Source: Butyricicoccus pullicaecorum | Lineage (GTDB): Bacteria > Bacillota > Clostridia > Oscillospirales > Butyricicoccaceae | Assembly: GCA_021531865.1 (NCBI GenBank) | Contig: JAFBIW010000007.1 | Coordinates: 1 to 64,000, forward strand | Length of the DNA: 64,000 bases | Reading direction: 5' to 3' | In this document: positions 58,266-64,000 of the stretch, piece after piece | How positions within the stretch are numbered: the first letter of the stretch is position 1 | Layout of the letters: every line of letters begins with the position of its first letter | The notes under the pieces: generated by a model | Databases searched by the model: none | Told to the model about the DNA's origin: nothing | Seen by the model: only the letters and a program-made list of their open reading frames with translations | Program-made: the position numbers and the translations under genes

Positions 58266-58796
58266 TTACTTCCATCCCCATCTTCGTTTTGTTTTCCGTT
58301 CCCGGGTCCAGGGCTGCCCCTCGGCGTCCAGAATTTCGACGGCCTGCACCGCCCCGTCCGCGATCGTCAGGCGCGCGTAGGACGCGGGCCCGCTGCGCGG
58401 CAGGCTGATCGAGCCGGGATTGAGCACCTCGACCGCGCCGTGCCGCTCGTGGTAGACCACGTGGGTGTGGCCGTAGAGCGCGAGCGTGCAGCCCTTCTCG
58501 GCGGCGTGCTGCGGCAGGCGGCCGGGCGAGGCGAACGTCGCGCCCTCCCGGTGGCCGTGTGCGAAATAGACCGAAACGCCGCCCACGCGCACGACGGCCT
58601 GCGTGGGTGCGTCCTGTCCCCAGTCGTTGTTGCCCAGCACCGCGTAAACCGGCAGGCTGGGATAGCTGCGGCGCAGGTCGCAGGCGTCCTCATAGCAATC
58701 ACCCAGATGAAAGACCGCGTCCGGGCATTCGCGCTCGATCGCGTCGTACATATCGATCGTCCGCCCGTGCGAATCTGAAAATACCAAAGCCTTCAC
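58266..58796 (-). CDS. YfcE-type metallophosphodiesterase
   Basis: The 176-residue calcineurin-like enzyme shows FSDSHG, HLGDCYED, VLGNNDWG, AHGHREG and LYGHTHV, which provide the dinuclear metal ligands; LNPGSISLPR is typical of the MJ0936/YfcE group. The physiological phosphodiester is unknown. It starts with GTG at 58796 after AAAGGAG and shares a transcript with coaX. Confidence 0.92.
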   Translation of the reverse strand: MKALVFSDSHGRTIDMYDAIERECPDAVFHLGDCYEDACDLRRSYPSLPVYAVLGNNDWGQDAPTQAVVRVGGVSVYFAHGHREGATFASPGRLPQHAAEKGCTLALYGHTHVVYHERHGAVEVLNPGSISLPRSGPASYARLTIADGAVQAVEILDAEGQPWTRERKTKRRWGWK

Positions 58797-58846
58797 GCCG
58801 CTTGACTCTCCTTTTGTGCATGGATGCCCGATGGGCTACACGGTAA

Positions 58847-58875
58847 ACTATACACGAATTTTACGGCGCTGTAAA
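58847..58875 (-). promoter_or_regulatory. Promoter of the yfcE-coaX transcript
   Basis: Minus strand TTTACA (58870-58875), 17-base spacer, TATAGT (58847-58852). Confidence 0.65.
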
Positions 58876-58884
58876 CCCTTTCCG

Positions 58885-58913
58885 CACAATTTCGGTGAAA
58901 GCCGCATACAGTA
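58885..58913 (+). promoter_or_regulatory. Sporulation-type (sigma-K/sigma-E-like) promoter of the unknown trio
   Basis: CACA (58885-58888), 16 bases, CATACAGTA (58905-58913) fits the sigma-K consensus mACm-N16-CATAnnnTA; CATACAGT also matches seven of eight sigma-E -10 positions. A sigma-A reading (TATAGT at 58912) lacks a good -35. Confidence 0.5.
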
Positions 58914-58942
58914 TAGTATATGAGAAAACGGAGGGATGTCAG

Positions 58943-59212
58943 ATGCAAGATTTTAACGAGCTGCTTGCCGCGTTCCGCGCCCAGAGCGGCGGTGCGCCCC
59001 AGCTTTCGGCGCTCGAGCAGTTCATGCACTCCCCGCAGGGGCAGGGCATGGCGCAGGGGCTTTCACAGGAGACGACAGCGCGCATCGCGCAGGCCGCGCA
59101 GGCGGCCGGTCAGGGCGACCGGGAGGGCGCGCAGGCAGCGGTCGCCGCCATTCTGCGCACGCCCGAGGGCGCCGCGCTGGCCGCGCAGATCAGGAACCTG
59201 CTGGGAAAATGA
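58943..59212 (+). CDS. Conserved clostridial small protein (first of a trio)
   Basis: The 89-residue, Ala/Gln-rich, helical protein has no signal peptide or cysteine. It ends with AAILRTPEGAALAAQIRNLL, a motif I associate with uncharacterised clostridial proteins. GGAGGG lies seven bases before the ATG at 58943. It is followed at 17 bases by a second unknown gene, forming a cassette. Function unknown. Confidence 0.72.
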   Translation: MQDFNELLAAFRAQSGGAPQLSALEQFMHSPQGQGMAQGLSQETTARIAQAAQAAGQGDREGAQAAVAAILRTPEGAALAAQIRNLLGK

Positions 59213-59228
59213 AAGGAGGCGCAGCCGC

Positions 59229-59705
59229 ATGGATGGAACCGACCTGTTTTCCTCCCTGCTGAACGACCCGGCCGCGCTGCAAAGCGCGATTTCGATGGCC
59301 TCCTCCCTGCTGAGCGGTGCGGCGGGCGGTAACGCCCCGTCCGCCGCCCCATCCGGCGGGGCGGTCTCCCCTGCCGCGCCCACGGGCGCGTCCGCCTTTG
59401 TCCCGCCGTCTGCGCCGGGTGCGCCGGACGCGCCGGGTGGTTCGGGCACATCGGGCGCATCCGCGCCCACTTACGACCCCTCGGCCGACCTGATGCGGGC
59501 GGCCATGCCGGTGCTCGGGCGGATCGCCAAATCGGCGCAGTCGGCGGTCACCCCCGAAAAGCGCAACCTGCTCAACGCCGTCAAGCCCTTCGTCGGGACG
59601 CACACCGCCCAGCAGATCGACCACGGCATGAAGCTGGTCTCGCTGGCGCGGATGGCCTCAGCCGCGATGAACCAGCTCGGCGGCGAGGAGGGCGGCCATG
59701 TATAA
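59229..59705 (+). CDS. Conserved clostridial protein with Pro/Gly/Ala linker (second of a trio)
   Basis: The 158-residue protein has an N-terminal helical segment (LFSSLLNDPAALQSAISMAS), a low-complexity Ala/Pro/Gly/Ser linker (about 33-85) and a C-terminal helical domain (about 90-150) with RNLLNAVKPFVGTHTAQQID. The two ends resemble uncharacterised Oscillospiraceae proteins. AAAGGAGG precedes the ATG at 59229. The product overlaps the next gene by eight bases. Confidence 0.72.
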   Translation: MDGTDLFSSLLNDPAALQSAISMASSLLSGAAGGNAPSAAPSGGAVSPAAPTGASAFVPPSAPGAPDAPGGSGTSGASAPTYDPSADLMRAAMPVLGRIAKSAQSAVTPEKRNLLNAVKPFVGTHTAQQIDHGMKLVSLARMASAAMNQLGGEEGGHV

Positions 59706-59967
59706 CCGTTATCTGAACGCCCAGCGCTGCACGCCCGCGCCGGTCTGCCCATCGCCCGAGCCGGACTGCGGCTGCGCGGGCGCAAAAAAACAGCCCGCCG
59801 GGGCGGGCGGACTGCTGCAAACGCTGGGCGACCGGCTGGGCGACATCCGGTTTGATTCGGACACCCTGATCGCCCTTGCGGTCGTGTGGTTCCTGCTCTC
59901 GGACGGCGAGGCGACCGACACCGATCTGCTCATCATCGTATTCGTTCTGCTCGTGCTCGGGCTGTGA
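59698..59967 (+). CDS. Conserved clostridial small membrane protein (third of a trio)
   Basis: The 89-residue protein has a Cys/Pro-rich N-terminus (CTPAPVCPSPEPDCGCAG), a soluble middle, and a C-terminal pair of hydrophobic stretches (about 54-67 and 75-89, LIIVFVLLVLGL) separated by an acidic turn (SDGEATDTD). The ribosome binding site GAGGAGGG lies inside the preceding gene. A spore-associated role is suggested only by the promoter. It converges on rsmA with a four-base gap and no terminator. Confidence 0.72.
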   Translation: MYNRYLNAQRCTPAPVCPSPEPDCGCAGAKKQPAGAGGLLQTLGDRLGDIRFDSDTLIALAVVWFLLSDGEATDTDLLIIVFVLLVLGL

Positions 59968-59971
59968 GCCG

Positions 59972-60850
59972 TTAAAGGTAACCCCTGGTGCGCATCAGCG
60001 TGCAGGCGGCGTTCGTCAGCCGGGCGTAGTCCGCGAGGCTGAGCCGCTCGCCGCGCACCCGCTCGTCCAGCTCGCAGAAGGTCACAAGCTCGGTAAGCTG
60101 CGCCTTGTCAAACCGGCCGCCGAAGGCCGTGCCGATGGCGTTGACCAGCGTTTTGCGGCGCTGGTTGAAGGCCGCACGGACGATGGCAAAAAACAGGCGC
60201 TCGTCCTCGACCTCGACGGGCGGCTTTTCGCGGGGCGTCAGGCGGATGACCGCCGAATCGACCTTGGGCTGGGGCATGAAGCAGTCGCGCGGAACGTCGA
60301 ACAGGATGTGCGCGTCGGCGTGGTACTGTACATAGATGGAGAAGGCGGAGTAATCGGATGAACCGGCGGGCGCGCAGATGCGCTCGGCAACCTCCTTCTG
60401 TACCATGACGGTCACACCGGCGAACGCGCCGCTGTCCAGCAGGGCGGAAATCGCCGGGCTGGTGATGTAATAGGGCAGGTTTGCGCAGGCATAGACTGTC
60501 TTGCCCGGGAATTTCTCGCGACAGAGGGCGGCGAGGTCGGTCTTGAGCACGTCGCCCTGAATGACCTCGACGTTGCCGCAGCCCGCGAGGGTCTCATCGA
60601 GCACGGGGAACAGGGCGCGGTCAAGCTCGATGGCGGCGACCTGCGCGGCGCGCTGCGACAGCTCGACGGTCAGGCAGCCCATGCCGGGGCCGACCTCGAC
60701 GACGCAGTCGTCTTCGCCCGCGCCGCACTCGGCGGCGATGCGCGCCGGTACCCACGCCTCGGTGAGAAAGTTCTGGCCGAGCGCCTTGGAGAAGCGGAAG
60801 CCGTGGCGGCCCAGAATCTCCTTGATGTCCTGAATATCACAAAGTCCCAT
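59972..60850 (-). CDS. rsmA: 16S rRNA (adenine1518-N6/adenine1519-N6)-dimethyltransferase
   Basis: The 292-residue KsgA enzyme dimethylates two adenines of 16S rRNA helix 45. Motifs: KALGQNFL, VEVGPGMGCLTVEL (SAM site), NLPYYITSP (catalytic) and FNQRRKTL. Start ATG 60850 follows AAGGAG by six bases; the longer frame upstream is antisense to the small gene at 60919. Confidence 0.97.
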   Translation of the reverse strand: MGLCDIQDIKEILGRHGFRFSKALGQNFLTEAWVPARIAAECGAGEDDCVVEVGPGMGCLTVELSQRAAQVAAIELDRALFPVLDETLAGCGNVEVIQGDVLKTDLAALCREKFPGKTVYACANLPYYITSPAISALLDSGAFAGVTVMVQKEVAERICAPAGSSDYSAFSIYVQYHADAHILFDVPRDCFMPQPKVDSAVIRLTPREKPPVEVEDERLFFAIVRAAFNQRRKTLVNAIGTAFGGRFDKAQLTELVTFCELDERVRGERLSLADYARLTNAACTLMRTRGYL

Positions 60851-60918
60851 ATTGGTCTCCTTGCATGTGTATTTTTTACGCCCAAACGGGGCAGAATGGG
60901 GGCAGAGGTGATGCAGAA

Positions 60919-61083
60919 ATGATGGGCTACGGGGAAATGAACAATGATATGGGGCGGTTTTTCCGCACCCTGCCCAAGTATGTACAGGAAAACCTGCTGC
61001 AAAGCGGCGTGGTCTTCCGCACGGAGGCCGACCTGCGCCGCTGCGCCGCCTATCTGATGGACACGGACGGCAGGAAGCATTGA
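60919..61083 (+). CDS. 54-residue conserved hypothetical protein
   Basis: An ATG eight bases after AGAGGTG opens a short frame with the pattern FRTLPKYVQENLLQSGVVFRTEADLRR (here abbreviated as LPKYVQENLLQSG then FRTEADLRRCA), which resembles small proteins of spore-forming Clostridia of unknown function. It is divergent from rsmA and followed by a terminator, supporting a real gene. Confidence 0.65.
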   Translation: MMGYGEMNNDMGRFFRTLPKYVQENLLQSGVVFRTEADLRRCAAYLMDTDGRKH

Positions 61084-61102
61084 CAAAATCGTATTTCGGT
61101 GT

Positions 61103-61132
61103 AAAAAAGCAGGCGCAAAAGCCTGCTTTTTT
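61103..61132. terminator. Bidirectional terminator
   Basis: A perfect 10-bp stem (61105-61114 with 61121-61130) flanked by A and T; ends the small gene and the VanW gene. Confidence 0.88.
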
Positions 61133-61148
61133 CCGTTTTTGCATGTCT

Positions 61149-61949
61149 TTACGGGTGTACACCGTATTTGCTGGTCGTCGTATAGTTGACCTTGCCGCCA
61201 ACCGTGCGGGTCGTGGTGTAGACGCCGTTTTTCCCGGTGACCTTGATGACGCCCTTTTCGATCTTGGCGTCCGACGGGCCGAGGATGGACATGGTCAGGG
61301 TGCCCTGACTGGCGCTGTAATATGTACCGACCATGACCGGGAATTTATAGGGGTTCTTGAACTTGAAATCGGGGCCGCCCCACGAGACGGTCGCGTCCCT
61401 TCCCCTGGGCAGGTAGCTGACCGGCAGGCTGTGCGCCGTGCGCTGAACGATGGTCATATTGGACTCGAGCGCAGCGTTGAACAGGGTCGAGGACACCTGA
61501 CAGATGCCGCCGCCCAGTCCGGAGGCCACGCTGCCGTTGATATAAACGCCGGCCTCCTTGTAGCCGCGCGCGGCGGTGCGCTGGCCGACGACCTGATTGT
61601 ACGAGAAGGTCGCGCCCGGCTGGATGACATAGCCGTTGCAGGCCTTGGTGGCAAGCTGGATGTTGGTGTTTCGGTTCGTCTGGCTGCGGTTAAACCTGGT
61701 CGTGCAGGTAGCAAGGGTCTGGCCGTAGGGATTGACCCACGGCTTCTGCGGCTCGGCCGGCTTGACCGGCTCAGCGGGCTTTTCAGGCTCCGGCTCCGGC
61801 TCGGCAACGGGCGGGACGTAAGGCTCCAATCCCGAGGTGATCTGATCGACGGTCTCGACGATCGCCGGGGGCTGCTCTGCCGGTGCGGACGGCGTGGCCG
61901 AACCCGCGCCGACGCTCAGCGCGAGGAGCAGGGCTGCGGTTTCCAGCAT
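61149..61949 (-). CDS. Secreted VanW family protein
   Basis: The 266-residue protein has a short hydrophobic start (about 1-18) that may be a signal, a Pro/Glu-rich spacer (about 45-72, repeated PEPEKPAEP), then a VanW domain (about 75-215; GATFSYNQVVGQRT, GGGICQVSSTLFNAAL, ATVSWGGPDFKFKN). It lacks the transmembrane anchor, PG-binding repeats and G5 domain of the paralogue at 9625. AAGGAG precedes the ATG. Confidence 0.9.
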   Translation of the reverse strand: MLETAALLLALSVGAGSATPSAPAEQPPAIVETVDQITSGLEPYVPPVAEPEPEPEKPAEPVKPAEPQKPWVNPYGQTLATCTTRFNRSQTNRNTNIQLATKACNGYVIQPGATFSYNQVVGQRTAARGYKEAGVYINGSVASGLGGGICQVSSTLFNAALESNMTIVQRTAHSLPVSYLPRGRDATVSWGGPDFKFKNPYKFPVMVGTYYSASQGTLTMSILGPSDAKIEKGVIKVTGKNGVYTTTRTVGGKVNYTTTSKYGVHP

Positions 61950-61983
61950 TTACATATCTCCTTTGCGTCAAAAAAAGCGAATG

Positions 61984-62021
61984 AAAAAAAGGACGGGCCA
62001 GCGGATGTCCCGCTGACCCGT
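61984..62021 (-). terminator. Terminator of hpf
   Basis: A 12-bp stem with one G-U (61993-62004 with 62010-62021) followed by TTTTTTT on the minus strand. Confidence 0.85.
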
Positions 62022-62023
62022 TC

Positions 62024-62052
62024 ATTATATCATGCTTTGCGCGGCGGAACAA
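62024..62052 (-). promoter_or_regulatory. Promoter of the secreted VanW gene, abutting the hpf terminator
   Basis: Minus strand TTGTTC (62047-62052), 17-base spacer, TATAAT (62024-62029) with a TG extension. Its start site would fall inside the terminator's first arm, so new transcripts would escape the hairpin that stops hpf. Confidence 0.65.
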
Positions 62053-62078
62053 GCGTCAGCTTGGACAAACCGCGGGAT

Positions 62079-62609
62079 TTATTCGCCTTCAATCAGGCCA
62101 TATCCACCGTTTGCGCGCTTATAGAGCACGGAGTAGACATTTCCCTCGTCCGCATTGCGGAAGAAATAGAACTGATGGCCGATCAGGTTCATCTGGAGCA
62201 TGGCCTCCTCGACGCTCATGGCCTCGACGGCAAAGCGCTTGCGGCGGATCAGCTCATAGGTCTCCTCGGACTCGGCCATCTGCTCGGCGTGCGCGGCGGC
62301 CTTTTCAAAGGCGCCCTGGCGCAGCCGCTTTTCGAGGCGGGTCTTGTTCTTGCGGATCTGGCGCTCGATGCGGTTGATCGCGCCGTCCACAGACGCGAAC
62401 ATATCGGTGGTGGTCTCCTCTGCGCGGACGATCATCTGGCCCTGTTTGACCGTGATCTCGGCAGTCTGCCGCCCCTTCAGTTCAGAAAACGTGAGTACGG
62501 ATTCGGAGTCGGTCGTGAAATAGCGATCGAGCTTTTCGACCTTCTTGACGGCGTAATCACGGAGCTCATCGGAAATCTTGGTTTTCCGCTCGACGATGGT
62601 GAACTTCAT
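62079..62609 (-). CDS. hpf: Ribosome hibernation promoting factor, long form
   Basis: The 176-residue protein has an N-terminal S30AE domain (about 1-95; FTIVERKTKISDELRDYAVKK) and a C-terminal dimerisation domain (about 118-176; RRKRFAVEAMSVEEAMLQMN, HQFYFFRNAD). It dimerises 70S ribosomes to 100S in stationary phase. Start ATG 62609 follows TGGAG. It has a near-consensus promoter and terminator. Confidence 0.96.
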   Translation of the reverse strand: MKFTIVERKTKISDELRDYAVKKVEKLDRYFTTDSESVLTFSELKGRQTAEITVKQGQMIVRAEETTTDMFASVDGAINRIERQIRKNKTRLEKRLRQGAFEKAAAHAEQMAESEETYELIRRKRFAVEAMSVEEAMLQMNLIGHQFYFFRNADEGNVYSVLYKRANGGYGLIEGE

Positions 62610-62682
62610 AACATCATCTCCATTCTTGGGCACAGCGCCCAAAGTGTTTGCGAATCCACGAAAGGGGGAATTGCTTGTACAT

Positions 62683-62711
62683 ATTATACTGTATCCCGGG
62701 GTGGATTACAA
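62683..62711 (-). promoter_or_regulatory. Promoter of hpf
   Basis: Minus strand TTGTAA (62706-62711), 17-base spacer, TATAAT (62683-62688), about 75 bases before the ATG. Confidence 0.75.
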
Positions 62712-62762
62712 GAGGTGTTTGTGAAATTTCACCCGAAGGCTGAGAAATTTTTCGCGCGGCGT

Positions 62763-63605
62763 TTACAGCGTCCCCTCGGCATGGCGGGTGACGTGGCAGC
62801 CGATCGAGACGGCGCACGGCAGGGACGCGATGTGGGTGGCAAAGGGCAGAATCGCGCACGAAAGCGCGGTGACCGTGCCGCCCAGACCCTGCGGGCCGAC
62901 GCCCGAGGCGTTGACGCGGTCGAGAATCCGGTGCTCCATTTCAGCGTAGAGCGGGTCTTCGCTGAACTGGCCGACCGGGCGCAGCAGGGCTTCCTTGGCG
63001 AGCGCCGCGGCCTTGTCCGCCGTGCCGCCCAGACCGACGCCGATGATGACCGGCGGGCAGGGATTGGAGCCTGCCGCGATGACGGTGTCCGCGATCCAGT
63101 CGGCGATCACTTCCTTGGTGGCCGCCGGGGTGAACATCTTCATGGCGCTCATGTTCTCGCTGCCGCCGCCCTTGGGCGCGACGATGATCTTGACGCTCTC
63201 GCCCGGGACGATGCGGGTGTGGAGCATGGCCGGGGTGTTGTCGTCCGTGTTGACCCGGCGCAGCGGGTCGGAGACGATCGACTTGCGCAGATAGCCGTCG
63301 ACGTAGCCCTGCCGCACGCCCTCGTTGACCGCGTCCTCAAACGCGCCGCCGGTCAGGTGCACGTCCTGTCCGACCTCGGCGAAGATGACCGCCGAGCCGG
63401 TGTCCTGACAGATGGGCACGTCCTGCTCGCAGGCCAGCTTGCAGTTGCGGATCATCTCATCGAAGATCGTCCGCCCCAGCGGGGACTGCTCGGCCGCGCG
63501 GCCGGTCTCAAACGACTGCGCCACGTCCTCGGGCAGGCGGTAGTTGGCCTCCATGCACAGGCGGCGCACCAGTGCGGTGACTTCGCTGACATTGATTTCT
63601 CTCAT
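62763..63605 (-). CDS. Class I fumarate hydratase, alpha subunit
   Basis: The 280-residue protein is the N-terminal (alpha) half of two-subunit class I fumarase/tartrate dehydratase. The [4Fe-4S] ligands are likely C66 (PICQDTGSA), C183 (GSNPCPPVI) and C270 (SIGCHVTRH), all present. It hydrates fumarate to malate. In most Clostridia the beta subunit gene follows directly; here the next gene downstream is hpf, so beta must lie elsewhere. AAAGGAG precedes the ATG. Confidence 0.93.
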   Translation of the reverse strand: MREINVSEVTALVRRLCMEANYRLPEDVAQSFETGRAAEQSPLGRTIFDEMIRNCKLACEQDVPICQDTGSAVIFAEVGQDVHLTGGAFEDAVNEGVRQGYVDGYLRKSIVSDPLRRVNTDDNTPAMLHTRIVPGESVKIIVAPKGGGSENMSAMKMFTPAATKEVIADWIADTVIAAGSNPCPPVIIGVGLGGTADKAAALAKEALLRPVGQFSEDPLYAEMEHRILDRVNASGVGPQGLGGTVTALSCAILPFATHIASLPCAVSIGCHVTRHAEGTL

Positions 63606-63620
63606 AGCGGTTCTCTCCTT

Positions 63621-64000
63621 TTATTCGTCTGCGCGGTAGGCGGTCTGCCCGTTGCAGAGCACCAGCTTGACGCGCGATTGGAAGGCAAACGGATGGCCGG
63701 ACAGGACGACGAGGTCGGCGTCCTTACCCGGGACGAGCGAGCCGACCCGGCTGTCGATCCCGACGATCTGCGCCGGGTACAGCGTGATGGCGCGCAGAGC
63801 CTCGGTCTCGTCCATGCCGTGCTCGGCGGCGACGGCGGCGCAGTGCCGCAGATACTTGACCGGGGTCTCGGGGTGGTCGGTCGTGATGGCGGTGCGCACG
63901 CCCGCCTTGCGGAGCAGGCCGGGCGCGGCCTCGGTGAGCTGACGCAGCTCGGGCTTGGAGCGGTCGGTCAAAAAGGGGCCGCTGAGCACGGGCACGTCGT
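63621..64000 (-). CDS. Amidohydrolase (imidazolonepropionase-like), C-terminal fragment
   Basis: The frame runs off the window edge and encodes at least 126 residues. ITTDHPETP carries the metal-binding Asp of the amidohydrolase barrel, and GIDSRVGSLVPGKDADLVVLSG is the typical closing beta-sandwich. Such enzymes cleave imidazolonepropionate or dipeptides; specificity cannot be judged. It ends 15 bases before the fumarase gene, with which it is likely co-transcribed. An apparent start near 63995 is an internal GTG. Confidence 0.88.
   Translation of the reverse strand, partial: DVPVLSGPFLTDRSKPELRQLTEAAPGLLRKAGVRTAITTDHPETPVKYLRHCAAVAAEHGMDETEALRAITLYPAQIVGIDSRVGSLVPGKDADLVVLSGHPFAFQSRVKLVLCNGQTAYRADE

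Overview
This window looks like chromosome of a GC-rich, anaerobic, spore-forming Firmicute of class Clostridia, most plausibly in the Oscillospiraceae/Butyricicoccaceae area. That placement is inference from gene content: a flavodiiron protein plus flavin reductase-rubredoxin, VanW-type wall proteins, T-box control of branched-chain amino acid synthesis, DUF421/DUF4363, DUF4349 and DUF975 proteins, a long-form Hpf, and AAAGGAGG ribosome binding sites with sigma-A-like TTGACA/TATAAT promoters. There are no rRNA, tRNA, phage, transposase or CRISPR features. Most of the window is core chromosome.

Layout. 1-6.5 kb: methionine synthesis (metA end, bifunctional Hcy methyltransferase/MTHFR, MetH and its separately encoded reactivation domain), with tatD and a DUF4177 protein, apparently transcribed behind metG (6.6-8.6 kb). 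8.8-16.4 kb: envelope and housekeeping genes (DUF975, VanW/G5, ychF, a TauE-like transporter, an M23 peptidase, a flavodiiron protein). 16.4-21.8 kb: secA, a Ca/Na-type exchanger under a manganese (yybP-ykoY) riboswitch, and prfB without the usual frameshift. 21.8-23.6 kb: a transporter split into two half-genes and a DUF4349 lipoprotein. 23.7-29.4 kb: an ilvB-ilvN-ilvC-ilvD operon behind a T-box leader, interrupted between ilvC and ilvD by a palindrome-rich mosaic repeat whose shorter sibling lies at 31.3 kb. 29.5-31.3 kb: DUF421, DUF4363 and the rubredoxin fusion. 31.6-38.6 kb: the complete F-type ATP synthase operon, whose c subunit carries a two-carboxylate ion site.

38.8-45.4 kb: a small P-loop ATPase, a D,D-carboxypeptidase, an AEC transporter, an Xaa-Pro peptidase, aroQ, a TIM-barrel protein, a protein of unknown function, ybaK. 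45.5-50 kb: two tiny genes, three consecutive M42 aminopeptidases and a pseudouridine synthase with an apparently leaderless transcript. 50-55 kb: a P1 peptidase, an ECF S component, a divergent coaX, a CmpB-like membrane protein, a deoxyribosyltransferase-like protein, pgi. 55-64 kb: glyA, nth, a second coaX, yfcE, a three-gene cassette of unknown function with a sporulation-type promoter, rsmA, a second VanW protein, hpf, a fumarase alpha subunit without an adjacent beta, and the end of an amidohydrolase.

The genes link up in several ways. MetF-like and GlyA feed one-carbon units to MetH. FprA and the rubredoxin fusion form a plausible O2/NO detoxification chain. The c subunit suggests Na+ coupling. 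No defence system or complete novel pathway is evident. The most original signals are the palindromic mosaic repeats, the sporulation-type promoter on the uncharacterised trio, and the split or duplicated genes (half-transporters, MetH activation domain, two coaX, three M42).
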